A DNA stretch of 64,000 nt from a bacterium (GTDB taxonomy: Bacteria > SAR324 > XYD2-FULL-50-16), in assembly GCA_024275165.1 (NCBI GenBank), contig JAJRZQ010000015.1, forward strand, positions 35,324 through 99,323. Reading direction: 5' to 3'. Position numbers and translations under genes: made by a program. Below are positions 8,349-18,050 of this stretch, in pieces; the stretch's first letter is position 1, and each line of letters begins with the position of its first letter. Under the pieces are notes generated by a model. It ran no database searches. It worked only from the letters and a program-made list of their open reading frames with translations, and was not told the DNA's origin.

Positions 8349-10133
8349 TTAGTGGGGCCTGAGCATAAGCCGTAACTCCCGTAATTGCTCGATTGCAACC
8401 TCAGAAGGCGCTTCGGTTAATAAACAGGTCGCCTGCTGAGTTTTGGGAAAGGCAATCACATCTCGAATGCTGTCGGCATCGGTTAAAAACATGATCAAGC
8501 GATCCAACCCAAGAGCCAGACCCCCATGCGGCGGGGCTCCCCCCTCCAGAGCGTTGAGCAGGAAACCAAATTTCTCTTGCGCCTCTTCTTCACTTAAATT
8601 CAGCAGGGCAAAAATCTTTTCTTGTATTTCTTTGGTGTGGATACGAATACTCCCTCCGCCAAGTTCAACCCCGTTGAGTACAATATCATAGGCTCTGGAT
8701 TTGATTTTACTCGGCTCCGCGGCCCCGTGGGTTTCTAAATCCTTTAAAACGGGCATGGTAAAGGGGTGGTGGCTGGGACTGTAATTCTTTTCATCCTCGT
8801 CCATCTCAAAAAGAGGAAAATCGGTAATCCATACAAAGCGGTATGCTTGTTCCCTTAGCAGACCTAAGCGGTTTGCCAGTTCCCCTCTGAGGTTGCCTAA
8901 AGAGTCATGGACGATTTTTCGTTTGTCGGCCCCAAAGATCAAAAGATCGCCTACCTGCGCGCCGGTCGCCTCTGCCATGGATTGAATCTCTTCAGGGGTA
9001 AAAAACTTGGCAATGGGGGATTGCCACCCCTCCGCATTGAGCTTTGCCCAGGCCATCCCCTTTGCCTTGTAGATTTTCACAAACTCGGTCAACTCGTCTA
9101 GGTCTTTGCGGCTAAAACGGGCTCCGCCGGGAACCCGAATGGCCTTGACCAAACCACCCCGCCGCGCTGCCTCGGCAAAAACCTTAAAGCCGGAGTGGCG
9201 TACGATTTCGGTCAAATCAACCAATTCCAGGCCAAAGCGCAAATCCGGCGCGTCAGAGCCAAATCGGTTCATGGCCTCGTCATAGGGCATCCGTTGGATC
9301 GGCAAAACCACCTCGACCCCTAAAATCTGCCGGAAAATTTCGGCCAGCATCCCCTCCACCAAAGCCATGACCGCTTCCTCATCCACAAAGCTCATCTCCA
9401 AGTCCACTTGCGTGAACTCCGGTTGGCGGTTGCCCCTTAAATCCTCGTCACGGAAACATTTAACAATTTGGAAATAGCGATCATAACCAGAAACCATCAA
9501 AATTTGCTTAAACAACTGAGGCGACTGCGGCAGGGCGTAAAAATGACCGGGGTTGACTCGGCTGGGAACCAGATAATCCCTCGCCCCTTCCGGGGTTGAT
9601 TTTGTCAAAACCGGAGTTTCGACCTCAATAAAACCGTGATCCACCATGTAATTGCGGATAACATGAGCCGCCTGGGAGCGAATTTTTAAAATCCGTTGCA
9701 TCAAGGGGCGGCGTAGGTCTAAATGGCGGTGCTGCAAGCGCACCTTTTCGGTAATCTCTTCGTCGCTGAATTGAAAGGGAAGGGGCTTGGCGATATTGAG
9801 GATTTTTAAGGCCGAAACCTGAACCTCAATCTCTCCGGTTTGCATCTTTGGGTTGATGGTCGCCGCAGAACGGCGAGCCACCTTCCCCTTCACGGCGATG
9901 ACCCATTCGCTGCGCAGAGCGTCAGCGCGCTGAAAGGAGGCCTCATCCATTTGGGGAGAAAAAACCACCTGGGTGACCCCCTGATGATCGCGCAGATCCA
10001 CGAAAATAACCCCCCCGTGGTCACGGCGTGATTGGACCCAGCCGACTAAAAGGCAATCAACGCCTTCATCGCCGGAGGTGATTTCGTGATTATAGTGAGT
10101 TCGTTTCCAATGATCGAGTTGGTCTAGGCGCAT
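8349..10133 (-). CDS. aspS: Aspartyl-tRNA synthetase, probably non-discriminating
   Basis: Charges tRNA-Asp, and perhaps tRNA-Asn, with aspartate. From the ATG at 10133 the enzyme has 594 residues, the usual bacterial length: N-terminal OB fold ([19 protein letters not shown]), class II motif 2 region [16 protein letters not shown], the bacterial GAD insert, and motif 3 [12 protein letters not shown]. The histidine after RRD in the anticodon-binding domain is the residue reported for non-discriminating AspRS, where discriminating enzymes have leucine. A start at 10181 (16 residues longer) is possible but less family-like. First gene of the run aspS-patatin. Confidence 0.94.
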   Translation of the reverse strand: MRLDQLDHWKRTHYNHEITSGDEGVDCLLVGWVQSRRDHGGVIFVDLRDHQGVTQVVFSPQMDEASFQRADALRSEWVIAVKGKVARRSAATINPKMQTGEIEVQVSALKILNIAKPLPFQFSDEEITEKVRLQHRHLDLRRPLMQRILKIRSQAAHVIRNYMVDHGFIEVETPVLTKSTPEGARDYLVPSRVNPGHFYALPQSPQLFKQILMVSGYDRYFQIVKCFRDEDLRGNRQPEFTQVDLEMSFVDEEAVMALVEGMLAEIFRQILGVEVVLPIQRMPYDEAMNRFGSDAPDLRFGLELVDLTEIVRHSGFKVFAEAARRGGLVKAIRVPGGARFSRKDLDELTEFVKIYKAKGMAWAKLNAEGWQSPIAKFFTPEEIQSMAEATGAQVGDLLIFGADKRKIVHDSLGNLRGELANRLGLLREQAYRFVWITDFPLFEMDEDEKNYSPSHHPFTMPVLKDLETHGAAEPSKIKSRAYDIVLNGVELGGGSIRIHTKEIQEKIFALLNLSEEEAQEKFGFLLNALEGGAPPHGGLALGLDRLIMFLTDADSIRDVIAFPKTQQATCLLTEAPSEVAIEQLRELRLMLRPH

Positions 10134-10341
10134 TTCGCAATTCCGTTGCAGGTTGGCGTCAAGTAATCCTAGAGCAGACAACAGCTATGGATTTTCCGTC
10201 AAGCCCCAAGGATTAGAAAGCTGCTTCTACAAGCTGGCATTGCCGCCAACCAAAAACAAGTTGCCCGGCATCTAAGCTTAACTTGACTTACGGTGAAGTA
10301 AAAAAAAGCAAAGCTTAGGCGATAACAACCTCTTTCCAGAC
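10134..10341. other. Spacer between the LOG gene and aspS
   Basis: About 208 bp on the minus-strand transcription path. It holds two AAGCTTA copies flanking a T-rich tract (minus strand) just after the LOG stop, a weak terminator-like region, and TTGAC-like boxes closer to aspS that may be -35 elements. No tRNA or conserved RNA was recognised. Confidence 0.4.
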
Positions 10342-10893
10342 CTAGAGCCCTTCTAAGATGGAAAAAACCTCTTCAACGCTGGAAGCGGTATGAAAAAGTT
10401 TCTTATACTTTTCTTGGATAAAGCCTTGTTCCATCATGTGCTTGATCTGCAGCAATAGGGGGTCGAAAAAGCCTTGGGGATTAAATAAAATAATTGGCTT
10501 ACTATGTTGCTTTAACTGCAAGAGGGCCACAAACTCAAAGAGTTCGTCCAAAGTCCCGAACCCACCGGGAAAAACACAAAAGGCATCGGAGCGCTCTTCC
10601 ATGACCCGCTTGCGTTCATACATGGCTTCAACCACCACCAGTTCATGCAGGTCGGGGTGGACCAGTTCCGCGTCATCCAAAAATTTAGGAATCACGCCTA
10701 CGACCTTGCAACCGTGCGAGATACAAGACTTTGCCACCACTCCCATCAAACCCAAATCTCCCCCGCCATAAACCAAGCTCCAGCCCCGCTTGCCCATGCC
10801 TTGCCCTAAAAGCTGGGCAGCCTGGGCAAAGACCGGGTTCTTGCCGAACTGAGAACCGCAAAAAACGCAGACCGCTTTTGACCCCCTATTCAT
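10342..10893 (-). CDS. LOG-family nucleotide phosphoribohydrolase
   Basis: The LOG family (lysine decarboxylase-like fold) splits the N-glycosidic bond of nucleoside monophosphates such as cytokinin ribotides or AMP. The diagnostic PGGFGTLDE motif lies near residue 108-116, the MYERKRVM motif near 91-98, and the N-terminal VCVFCGS and [10 protein letters not shown] phosphate-binding loops are intact. 183 residues is normal. The bacterial role is usually nucleotide metabolism rather than cytokinin signalling. Starts at ATG inside the last 8 bp of rpoD, so it is the tail gene of the ffh-rpoD operon. Confidence 0.9.
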   Translation of the reverse strand: MNRGSKAVCVFCGSQFGKNPVFAQAAQLLGQGMGKRGWSLVYGGGDLGLMGVVAKSCISHGCKVVGVIPKFLDDAELVHPDLHELVVVEAMYERKRVMEERSDAFCVFPGGFGTLDELFEFVALLQLKQHSKPIILFNPQGFFDPLLLQIKHMMEQGFIQEKYKKLFHTASSVEEVFSILEGL

Positions 10894-12697
10894 AGAAACT
10901 TTTCAACATACGGCTGCGCGTTGGATGCCGCAGCTTGCGCAAGGCCTTGGCTTCAATCTGGCGAATCCGTTCCCGGGTGACATCAAAATCCTGTCCCACC
11001 TCTTCTAGGGTGTGGTCTTTCTTTTCATCAATCCCAAAGCGCATTTTCAATACCTTTTCCTCACGAGGGGTCAAGGTCGAAAGCACATTGCGGGTTACAT
11101 CGGCCAAATAGGTATTGACCACGGATTCAGAAGGAAGCACCGCGGAAAGATCGGGGATGAAATCTCCTAAATGCGAATCGTCCTCATCGCCAATGGGGGT
11201 TTCCAAACTAATCGGCTCCTTGGCGATCTTTAAGACCTTCCGCACCTTATCCACGGGCAGATCCATTTTTTCGGCGATTTCTTCAGGACTCGGTTCCCGA
11301 CCCAATTCCTGTACCAAATGGCGGCTGGTGCGAATCAATTTATTAATTGTTTCAATCATGTGCACGGGGATGCGAATTGTTCTCGCCTGATCGGCAATGG
11401 CGCGGGTAATGGCTTGGCGAATCCACCAAGTGGCATAGGTGGAAAACTTATAACCCCTGCGGTACTCAAATTTATCCACCGCCTTCATCAAGCCGATGTT
11501 CCCCTCTTGAATGAGGTCTAAGAACTGCAATCCTCGGTTGGTATACTTTTTCGCAATAGAAATGACCAATCGCAAATTGGCTTCGACCAATTGACTTTTT
11601 GCCCGGCTGACCTTGCGCTCTGCGATTTTTAATTTTTTGATTTCCGCGCGAAAGCGATCCAGCCCCACATCGGTTTGAGCGATCATTTTATCAATGCGCC
11701 TTCCCCCGGCCTGCACCTTTTCTAAAATCCTGCGCGCCACGCGAAAGCTATGCCCCGTCAACTGCTTGATCTGCTGATCCGTAGCTTGATTCGCCTCATC
11801 GGTTTCATTGAGCTTCCACTGACTCACCAAATCATCAACCTTGGCTACGGGAGCGCGCAAATCCCGCTGGTAGCGAGAGAGTTGGGTAAAGGTCAAGTCG
11901 ATTTTGTCGTTGTGGTGCAGCATCACCCGAAACATGGTATCGATCTGCTTGGTGTTGAAATTGACAGAGCGCAAAACCTGCAACATCTCATAGCTCGCTT
12001 CTTCAATCTCTTTATTGATCTCGATAAGTTTTTTTTCATCCTTGGTCGTTTCCAGCTTTTTCAACTGCTTTAGGCGCTCATCAAAGATTTTCTTCGCCGC
12101 GCGCAGTTTGGTCAAGACCTGCTCCGCTGCTTGAGACTCCTCTTCAATCACCTGATCGTCTTCATCAATGCCGCTCACAATATCTCGGGCGCGAGCCTTC
12201 CCGTTTTTGAGTTTCTTGGCCAAGTCAAACAGGTAAATGACAATCAATTCGCTGCGCAAAAGGATATCCAGCATCTCATGCTGCCCCTTTTCAATCTTTT
12301 TGGCGATTTTGACTTCCCCCTCCCGAGTCAAAAGCTTAATCGAGCCCATTTCACGCAAGTACATGCGCACCGGGTCATCGCTATTTTGGTCTACGCTGGC
12401 CTGAGCGTCGGAATCGGTTTCTTCTTCCGACGATTCCCCATCATCTTCTTTCACCCCAAAAGCGTCGTTATCGAGAGGGGGCTTTTTGTGGGAATCCACA
12501 ACCTCGATATTGCTGTTTTCCAAAAACTCGTAAATGCTGGTCAGCACCCGACTTTCTGGTTTAACAGGGAACATGTCGATGATCTCGTCTTCAGTCAAAA
12601 ACCCCTTTTCCTTTCCCTTCGAGGTCAGGTTTTTGGTGATTTTTTGCAGTTCTTTTTCCGTTAAGCCTTTGGCTTTACTTTCTTTCTTCTCTGCCAT
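10886..12697 (-). CDS. rpoD: Primary RNA polymerase sigma factor (sigma-70)
   Basis: Housekeeping sigma factor, 603 residues. It has region 1.1 at the N-terminus, region 1.2 ([21 protein letters not shown]), a non-conserved region of about 200 residues, region 2 with the -10 melting segment ([20 protein letters not shown]), region 3 ([13 protein letters not shown]), and region 4 with the helix-turn-helix [29 protein letters not shown]. The dnaG-rpoD order is the classic macromolecular-synthesis operon; here rpsT lies upstream rather than rpsU. The start overlaps dnaG by 23 bp, and an AAGG sits 8 nt before the ATG. Confidence 0.97.
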   Translation of the reverse strand: MAEKKESKAKGLTEKELQKITKNLTSKGKEKGFLTEDEIIDMFPVKPESRVLTSIYEFLENSNIEVVDSHKKPPLDNDAFGVKEDDGESSEEETDSDAQASVDQNSDDPVRMYLREMGSIKLLTREGEVKIAKKIEKGQHEMLDILLRSELIVIYLFDLAKKLKNGKARARDIVSGIDEDDQVIEEESQAAEQVLTKLRAAKKIFDERLKQLKKLETTKDEKKLIEINKEIEEASYEMLQVLRSVNFNTKQIDTMFRVMLHHNDKIDLTFTQLSRYQRDLRAPVAKVDDLVSQWKLNETDEANQATDQQIKQLTGHSFRVARRILEKVQAGGRRIDKMIAQTDVGLDRFRAEIKKLKIAERKVSRAKSQLVEANLRLVISIAKKYTNRGLQFLDLIQEGNIGLMKAVDKFEYRRGYKFSTYATWWIRQAITRAIADQARTIRIPVHMIETINKLIRTSRHLVQELGREPSPEEIAEKMDLPVDKVRKVLKIAKEPISLETPIGDEDDSHLGDFIPDLSAVLPSESVVNTYLADVTRNVLSTLTPREEKVLKMRFGIDEKKDHTLEEVGQDFDVTRERIRQIEAKALRKLRHPTRSRMLKSFYE

Positions 12698-14495
12698 GAA
12701 GGACCTTCATTGATGGTTGGGGGGTTCTTGGATCCAAAGACCTTAAAAGTTTTTGCACCTCGTTTTTTCTCAAACTCGCTTTATCATAGGCGGCCTGGTC
12801 GGCCCGCTTTTCCGCGTTGCGAATCTCGTCTACCAGCCTGGTATATAGCTTTTTCTTCAAAGAGCGAAGGTATTGCCGTACCTTGCCCGGGGTATAGGTG
12901 TCGGCGGCATAGCCCTTAAAACCCTGCAATAGAGCCATTACCCAATCTTTTTGCTCGATGAACAAATCGGCGAATTCCGTTGCTCGGACCTCTCTCAAGT
13001 CCTCTTGCGGCAGACTGGCCAATCGCCGGTATAATATCCTCAGGTTCGGGTGCGCGAAATCTTCAAAAGTCAAATAAGGGGCCACGACCTCCAAGCCCTC
13101 TGGGTAACTCAACAAGTAAGCAAGCAGGTTTGCCTCTTCGGCGTGGCTGCGAAAAATTCCCGCAAAAGCGGTGGCTCCCTGACTGGGAAGGGCAATCAAA
13201 GGCCTTTGCGCCGGCTTTGGCAGGCTCTGCAAGGCGCGCTCTCCCAAATGAAACACCTCACCCAGCTTAGCCCGCATCAAATCACGCTTTACCGGACTAG
13301 GCAACTTTTGCACCAAAGCAATTAAACCGTCAATCGCCTGTTTTTGCGCTTCCAGCCCTAAGCCACTGCTCTGGCGCTGCGTTACATCGAGCAGAAAATC
13401 AAAATCTTGCGGCGCCTCTCGCAAGAGTCGCTCAAAGTCCGTGGCGCCATAGCTTTTAAAGAAGTCATCTGGGTCTAATCCGTCTGGAAGAATCAACACC
13501 TTTGAATCCAACCCTTGAGCCATCAAAAGAGCCGCTGACTTCTCCGCGGCCTTTTGCCCCGCCTTGTCCCCATCAAACAGCAAAACCAACTCCGGAACCC
13601 CCAACCTCTTCAAGGCTCGAATATGATCTTCGTTCAAGGCGGTTCCGCAACTGGCAATCGCTTCGTTCCAACCCTTTTCGTGGAGGCGCAAGACATCGAG
13701 ATAGCCCTCGACCAAGATTGCCCGTCTCGCCTTGCGAATCGCCCTATGCGCCTCAAAGACCCCGTAAAAGGTCGAGCTTTTTTTATACAGCTCCGTCTCT
13801 GGAGGGTTGAGATATTTCGGGGTGCCCTCTCCAATCACTCGCCCCGCGAAGCCAAGCAGCCGCCCTTGCAAATCGCGAATGGGAAAAATCAAGCGATCCC
13901 GCAAGCGGTCATAGTATCCGCCCTTTTCCCCCTGCTTGATCAGGCCGCAGGCCTCTAAAATCTCGGTGGCCACCCCCCGCTGAGTCAAGCGATCATAAAT
14001 CTGGGTCCAGCCTGGGCCTACAAAACCCAATTGAAAGGCCTCTATGGAGGCATCCGAAAGCCGCCTCCGCTGGAGGTAGCCGCGAATCACGCTGTTGACC
14101 CCCGCCTGAACCAGATTTTGCCGAAAAAAGCTCTGAGCTTCTTCCAAACAGCGGCTCAATTCGTTTAAAATCGGCTTTTCTTCTGCTGGGGCTTCCAGCC
14201 CTAACGCAATACCTGTTTTACCGGCTAAGTCTTTTACCGCCTCGAGGAAGCTTAAATGCTCCATCTCCATCACAAAGCGAATCGGGTCGCCATGGGCCCC
14301 GCAACCAAAACAATGATAATTCTGCCGCCCCGGGGAGACATTAAAACTCGGTGTCCGCTCCGAGTGAAAGGGGCAAAGCCCTAAAAAATTCTTCCCGCTC
14401 GGTTTTAAGGTAACATAACCGCTCACCAACTGCACAATATCGGTAGCCTGCACAATACGCTCTAAGGTTTCTTTAGAAACCCTTGCCCCCTTCAT
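12675..14495 (-). CDS. dnaG: DNA primase
   Basis: Makes RNA primers at the replication fork. The CHC2 zinc-binding domain is intact (C41, H44, C62, C65), followed by the primase N-domain, the Toprim fold with [10 protein letters not shown] near 262 and FDGDKAG near 310, and a C-terminal helical DnaB-interaction domain. 606 residues is normal. ATG start, 30 bp after the mqnD stop in transcription order is reversed: mqnD lies upstream and dnaG follows it. Co-transcribed with rpoD, which it overlaps by 23 bp. Confidence 0.97.
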   Translation of the reverse strand: MKGARVSKETLERIVQATDIVQLVSGYVTLKPSGKNFLGLCPFHSERTPSFNVSPGRQNYHCFGCGAHGDPIRFVMEMEHLSFLEAVKDLAGKTGIALGLEAPAEEKPILNELSRCLEEAQSFFRQNLVQAGVNSVIRGYLQRRRLSDASIEAFQLGFVGPGWTQIYDRLTQRGVATEILEACGLIKQGEKGGYYDRLRDRLIFPIRDLQGRLLGFAGRVIGEGTPKYLNPPETELYKKSSTFYGVFEAHRAIRKARRAILVEGYLDVLRLHEKGWNEAIASCGTALNEDHIRALKRLGVPELVLLFDGDKAGQKAAEKSAALLMAQGLDSKVLILPDGLDPDDFFKSYGATDFERLLREAPQDFDFLLDVTQRQSSGLGLEAQKQAIDGLIALVQKLPSPVKRDLMRAKLGEVFHLGERALQSLPKPAQRPLIALPSQGATAFAGIFRSHAEEANLLAYLLSYPEGLEVVAPYLTFEDFAHPNLRILYRRLASLPQEDLREVRATEFADLFIEQKDWVMALLQGFKGYAADTYTPGKVRQYLRSLKKKLYTRLVDEIRNAEKRADQAAYDKASLRKNEVQKLLRSLDPRTPQPSMKVLHGREERK

Positions 14496-14525
14496 GCTCT
14501 GCCCTTTTTCGTTATCTTAGGCAAC

Positions 14526-15353
14526 TCAGCCGAGCATAAAAGCCGATATGTCTTGCTCCAACCCCGGTAAAACGCCCTGGGCACGCCCTTGACGATAGAG
14601 TTCAACCAGAGCCTCTTGACCTTGTTTACCGAAGTGAAGGGAGAATTCATTCACATAAAGCCCAATATGGTTTTGTTGTACCGATGTGTCGATCTCTTGC
14701 GCGTATTCTTGGATAAAATCGAGAGGCGCCTCAGGGTGTTGGGTTGCGTACTGAATTGATTTTTGAATCCACAAAGCCAAAGTTTGAGCTTCATCTCGCA
14801 GGTCTTTTGCCAGCAAAATCCCCCCTAAGGGCAAGGGTAAATTGGTTTTTTCTTCCCACCACTCCCCTAAATCAAGCACTTTTTTCAAACCCAATTGCTC
14901 ATAGGTAAAACGAGATTCGTGGATAATGACCCCCCCGTTCACCTCTCCCTTCAGCAGAGCGGGCATAACCTGATCAAAGGGCATCTGCACCAATTCAAAA
15001 TCACCGCTCAGGGCAAGCTGAAAAAGCAAGCTTGCCGTTGTCCACTTGCCGGGTAGGGCCACCTTTCCCGATTGGATGGGGGTCCCCTCCCTAGAAATCA
15101 ACAAGGGGCCGCAACCACGGCCCATGGCCCCGCCACTGGGCAGCAAGAAATATTCATCCAAAAGATGAAACCAAGCGTGAATCGAGGTCTTGGTGAGATC
15201 CAAGGCTCGTTTCGTCGCCCTTTGGTTTAATTCTTCAACATCTTCAATCACCAGATCGAAGCGGTAAGGCACGGGGATTTTTTGGTGAACCAGGGCGTCG
15301 AAGATAAAGGTATCGTTCGGACAGGGAGAAAACCCCAGGCTCAAGTTTCGCAT
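14526..15353 (-). CDS. mqnD: 1,4-dihydroxy-6-naphthoate synthase (futalosine pathway)
   Basis: Catalyses the step from cyclic dehypoxanthine futalosine to 1,4-dihydroxy-6-naphthoate in the alternative menaquinone pathway. The N-terminal FSPCPNDTFIF (8-18) and DVEELNQRA are hallmarks of MqnD, as are SGGAMGRGCGPLL and the ESRFTYEQLGL segment; the fold is a periplasmic-binding-protein type. 275 residues is typical. Its place between rpsT and dnaG is unusual; no other mqn gene is in the window. MqnA is a relative, but the SPCPNDTF motif favours MqnD. Confidence 0.9.
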   Translation of the reverse strand: MRNLSLGFSPCPNDTFIFDALVHQKIPVPYRFDLVIEDVEELNQRATKRALDLTKTSIHAWFHLLDEYFLLPSGGAMGRGCGPLLISREGTPIQSGKVALPGKWTTASLLFQLALSGDFELVQMPFDQVMPALLKGEVNGGVIIHESRFTYEQLGLKKVLDLGEWWEEKTNLPLPLGGILLAKDLRDEAQTLALWIQKSIQYATQHPEAPLDFIQEYAQEIDTSVQQNHIGLYVNEFSLHFGKQGQEALVELYRQGRAQGVLPGLEQDISAFMLG

Positions 15354-15379
15354 GCCGCCGCGCCTAATGGTAAAACCCT

Positions 15380-15655
15380 TTAAACCGCGACGGCCTGGGC
15401 TTTATTGAGCATCAAGGTCACCCGAGATTTTTTGCGGCTGGCGGTATTTTTAGTCAGCACCCCTTTGGCGCAGGCCATGTCAATAGATTTTTGCAGTGCC
15501 GGCAAGCTGGTTTGGGCTTCTTCTTGTTTGCCCTCTTGCACCAAAAGGCTGAACTTTTTTAGTTCCGTGCGTAAAGCGGACTTGATGCTGCGGTTTCTGG
15601 CGCGACGCTTTTCATTTTGGCGGGCGCGCTTTAAAGCGGATTTATGATTTGCCAC
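15380..15655 (-). CDS. rpsT: 30S ribosomal protein S20
   Basis: Small-subunit protein binding 16S rRNA. The start is set at GTG 15655, giving the canonical ANHKSALKRARQNEKRRARNR N-terminus and 91 residues; AAGGAG lies at a normal distance upstream. The sequence is basic and helical, with the family motif KGVLTKNTASRKKSRV near the C-terminus. It is located 17 bp after yraN and 26 bp before mqnD in the ffh-to-rpoD operon. Confidence 0.95.
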   Translation of the reverse strand: MANHKSALKRARQNEKRRARNRSIKSALRTELKKFSLLVQEGKQEEAQTSLPALQKSIDMACAKGVLTKNTASRKKSRVTLMLNKAQAVAV

Positions 15656-15672
15656 TGATGACTCCTTCGTCG

Positions 15673-16041
15673 TTAAAAGGCGTTTTCGATATGCTCGATC
15701 TCCCAATGGCCTTCTCGTAAAAAAGAAAGCCCAAAAAAGTCGAAACGGGGTTGCAGGTTTTCAATCGAGTTTTCCTGCAAATACAACTCGGCCAGTTTTC
15801 TGACCTGAGCGAGTTTTTTGCGGGTCATTTGCAATTTAGGGCTCAAGGGGTTGGAATGCCCTGATTTAACCCTACGGCTTTTGACCTCCACAAAAACGAT
15901 AAATTCACCCTGACGGGCAATCAGGTCAATCTCTCCCCCACCGATTCGATGGTTTTTTTCTAGAATTTGGTAGCCTTTGGCTTGAAGAATCTCTTCAGCC
16001 TTTGCCTCACCTTGTTTCCCTAAGAGTTGACCGGATTCCAC
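15673..16041 (-). CDS. YraN/UPF0102 family endonuclease-like protein
   Basis: 122 residues with the family core: GKQGEAKAEEILQAKGYQIL, then GGGEIDLIARQGEFIVFVEVKSR, the D-x(n)-E-x-K catalytic pattern of the restriction-endonuclease-like fold. The conserved GEAxAxxYL start and EVKxR are intact. The physiological role of YraN is not settled; links to DNA processing have been proposed. GTG start, 1 bp after the rplS stop, which places it where rnhB-yraN commonly follow rplS; rnhB itself is absent. Confidence 0.88.
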   Translation of the reverse strand: MESGQLLGKQGEAKAEEILQAKGYQILEKNHRIGGGEIDLIARQGEFIVFVEVKSRRVKSGHSNPLSPKLQMTRKKLAQVRKLAELYLQENSIENLQPRFDFFGLSFLREGHWEIEHIENAF

Positions 16042-16042
16042 A

Positions 16043-16402
16043 TCACTTTGCGCCGTAATGCTTTTCTTTCAGGCGCGCTGATTTACCAAAGCGGTCACGC
16101 AAGAAATAAAGCTTAGCCCGGCGGATACGGCCTCTTTTAACGACCGAAATACTGTCAATCCGGGGGCTGTGCAGGGGAAAAACCCTCTCAATACCATAAC
16201 CCTGGTTGACCCTTCTCACCGTAAAGGTCGCCTTTAGATTTTGGGGGCCGCCATGCTTGGCGATCACAACCCCTTCATAGGGCTGAACCCGTTCTTTTTC
16301 ACCCTCAACGATCTTAAAATTGACCCGGATGGTGGTTCCGATTTCAATTGCGGGCATTTCCCGCAATTGTCGTTTATCTAAGGCTTCAATGATCTTGCTC
16401 AT
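16043..16402 (-). CDS. rplS: 50S ribosomal protein L19
   Basis: Large-subunit protein at the 30S-50S interface. 119 residues, with the signature LREMPAIEIGTTIRVNFKIVEG at 14-35, QPYEGVVIAKHG, FTVRRVNQGYGIERVFPLHSP and KLYFLRDRFGKSARLKE. The only gene of the ffh-rpsT run that uses ATG. It follows trmD by 23 bp as in the widespread rpsP-rimM-trmD-rplS operon. Confidence 0.97.
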   Translation of the reverse strand: MSKIIEALDKRQLREMPAIEIGTTIRVNFKIVEGEKERVQPYEGVVIAKHGGPQNLKATFTVRRVNQGYGIERVFPLHSPRIDSISVVKRGRIRRAKLYFLRDRFGKSARLKEKHYGAK

Positions 16403-16425
16403 GGAAATCGCTCCTCGCTTTAAAG

Positions 16426-17136
16426 CTAGCCTTTGGCTTGATTTTCTTTAATATAGGCCTGAAACAGATCAGGCCTTCGCTCTTTGGTTCTCTTTATTGC
16501 CTCGTTCAAGCGCCATTTTTCGATTTCTCCATGGTGGCCACTCAACAACACCGGGGGAACCGACCTCCCCTCAAAATCCTGGGGTTTGGTATATTGGGGA
16601 TATTCCAACAAAGAGCGCTGAAAGCTCTCTTCCTTTAAAGAATCCTCATTCCCAATCACCGCCTGCCCCAATCGGCCAACAGCCTCAATCAAGGCCATGG
16701 CTGGAACTTCACCACCTAGAAGAACAAAATCCCCTAGGCTGATCTCTTCATCGACAAAGTGCCGTATCCGTTCGTCAAACCCCTCATAGCGACCTGTAAT
16801 CAAGCCCAAGGGCCGACTCAATCGGCTCAGCTCCTGGGCTTTTGCCTGGGTAAAGGGTTTGCCTTGGGGGCTCAATAAAACCCGATGCAACCTCCGACCC
16901 AACCGGCTTTCCGTAGCTCGCAAGGCTTCAATGATGGGCTCGGGCCGCAGTACCATGCCCGCGCCGCCCCCAAAGGGGGTATCGTCCACCTTTCGATGCG
17001 GCCCTAAGCCGTAATTCCTAAAATCAATCAGCTCAATTTTAAGCTTATTTTGTTCCACCGCCCTCCCCAGCAGGCCCTCTTTTAAAAAAGAGGTCAAGGC
17101 CTGGGGGAAAAGGGTAAAAACATAAAATTCAATCAC
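16426..17136 (-). CDS. trmD: tRNA (guanine-37-N1)-methyltransferase
   Basis: SAM-dependent SPOUT enzyme forming m1G37 next to the anticodon, which prevents +1 frameshifting. 236 residues with the deep trefoil-knot motifs: DTPFGGGAGMVLRPEP near 53-68, LLSPQGKPF, LITGRYEGFDERI near 112-124 and SLGDFVLLGGEVPAMALIEA. The catalytic Asp (DER... and downstream segment) region is present. GTG start, 1 bp downstream of the rimM stop. Confidence 0.97.
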   Translation of the reverse strand: MIEFYVFTLFPQALTSFLKEGLLGRAVEQNKLKIELIDFRNYGLGPHRKVDDTPFGGGAGMVLRPEPIIEALRATESRLGRRLHRVLLSPQGKPFTQAKAQELSRLSRPLGLITGRYEGFDERIRHFVDEEISLGDFVLLGGEVPAMALIEAVGRLGQAVIGNEDSLKEESFQRSLLEYPQYTKPQDFEGRSVPPVLLSGHHGEIEKWRLNEAIKRTKERRPDLFQAYIKENQAKG

Positions 17137-17137
17137 G

Positions 17138-17662
17138 CTAGTCGTTCAACTCCAAAAGGCCTTCCGGCGGCTCAATGACCACTCGCTTGTTCGCGCAATC
17201 CACCTCAAGGAGAATGCTCTTGGTAGCGGGGAACAAAAACTCTTTCTTTCCCTCTCCTTGGACCTGAAAAACCACCTGAGGGCCGTTTTCAAAGTAATCC
17301 ACGATCTCGCCCAGTCGTTCCCCCTGCTGATTCCAGCAACTCGCCCCTAAGAGATCATGGATGAAAAACTCATCTTCCGCCAAAGGCAGCAGCCATTCAT
17401 CGGGGACATAAACCCCTTTGCCTTTATAGGCCTCCCCTTGGGCGCGGTCCGCCACCCCAGCTAAAGTCAAAAGCCAATGCTCTTTTTGCGGGCGTACCGT
17501 CAAAACCTCAAAAGCTTGCAAGCCCGCTTTGGTCGGCAGCATCACCTCTTGTAAAGAGGCGATCATTTCCCCGTCTTCGCTTAAAGGTCTCATCTTCAAC
17601 TCCCCCTTTAAGCCGTGCAGGTTAAAGAACAAGCCGATTTGCGTAAAGCCCGGAAAATCCAC
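17138..17662 (-). CDS. rimM: 16S rRNA processing protein RimM
   Basis: Assembly factor for the 30S head domain, binding S19. 174 residues: the N-terminal RimM domain (IGLFFNLHGLKGELKMRPL, cf. the GxxxxxHGxxGxxxV pattern) and the C-terminal PRC-barrel (FFIHDLLGASCWNQQGERLGEI). GTG start; 2 bp after rpsP and 1 bp before trmD, the standard operon order. Confidence 0.95.
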   Translation of the reverse strand: MDFPGFTQIGLFFNLHGLKGELKMRPLSEDGEMIASLQEVMLPTKAGLQAFEVLTVRPQKEHWLLTLAGVADRAQGEAYKGKGVYVPDEWLLPLAEDEFFIHDLLGASCWNQQGERLGEIVDYFENGPQVVFQVQGEGKKEFLFPATKSILLEVDCANKRVVIEPPEGLLELND

Positions 17663-17664
17663 CT

Positions 17665-18006
17665 TTAGGCTTCGCCCGCTCCCTTAGTCGCTTCTTCAGC
17701 CGGAGCTGCTTCCGCTTTTTCTTCCTTTGCCGGCTCGGCCTTTTTCTTTTCAGGGTAAATAGGCGCGGTCAGGCTAAAGCCTTCTTTGATCAAGAGGCGC
17801 AACACGGTTTCTGTGGGTTGCGCCCCCGTATCCAGCCATTTTTGCGTTGCTTCTTTATCCAGCATGATGGCTTTGCTGTGCGGGTCATAGGTTCCTAGTT
17901 TTTCTAAAAAACGACCGTCACGGGCGCGGCGGGAATCAGCGGCAACAATGCGGTACAAGACTTTGCTTTTAGAGCCAGCTTTGGCAAGACGAATTTTTAC
18001 AGACAC
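17665..18006 (-). CDS. rpsP: 30S ribosomal protein S16 with Ala/Glu-rich tail
   Basis: 113 residues. The first ~80 are the conserved S16 fold (SVKIRLAKAGSKSKVLYRIVAADSR region, GRFLEKLGTYDP). The remaining ~30 are a low-complexity tail rich in Lys, Glu, Ala and Pro (KKKAEPAKEEKAEAAPAEE), longer than E. coli S16. GTG start preceded by AGGAG at a normal distance. It stands 44 bp after ffh; the KH-domain gene often found after rpsP is absent. Confidence 0.96.
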   Translation of the reverse strand: MSVKIRLAKAGSKSKVLYRIVAADSRRARDGRFLEKLGTYDPHSKAIMLDKEATQKWLDTGAQPTETVLRLLIKEGFSLTAPIYPEKKKAEPAKEEKAEAAPAEEATKGAGEA

Positions 18007-18050
18007 GGTTCTCCTAGTCTCTGTGGTTTGAAAATCAGGTTAGGTACAAC

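Noticed and set aside
12131-12664. Long plus-strand frame opposite rpoD
   Set aside because: It is fully inside the conserved rpoD gene on the other strand and shows hydrophobic antisense composition.
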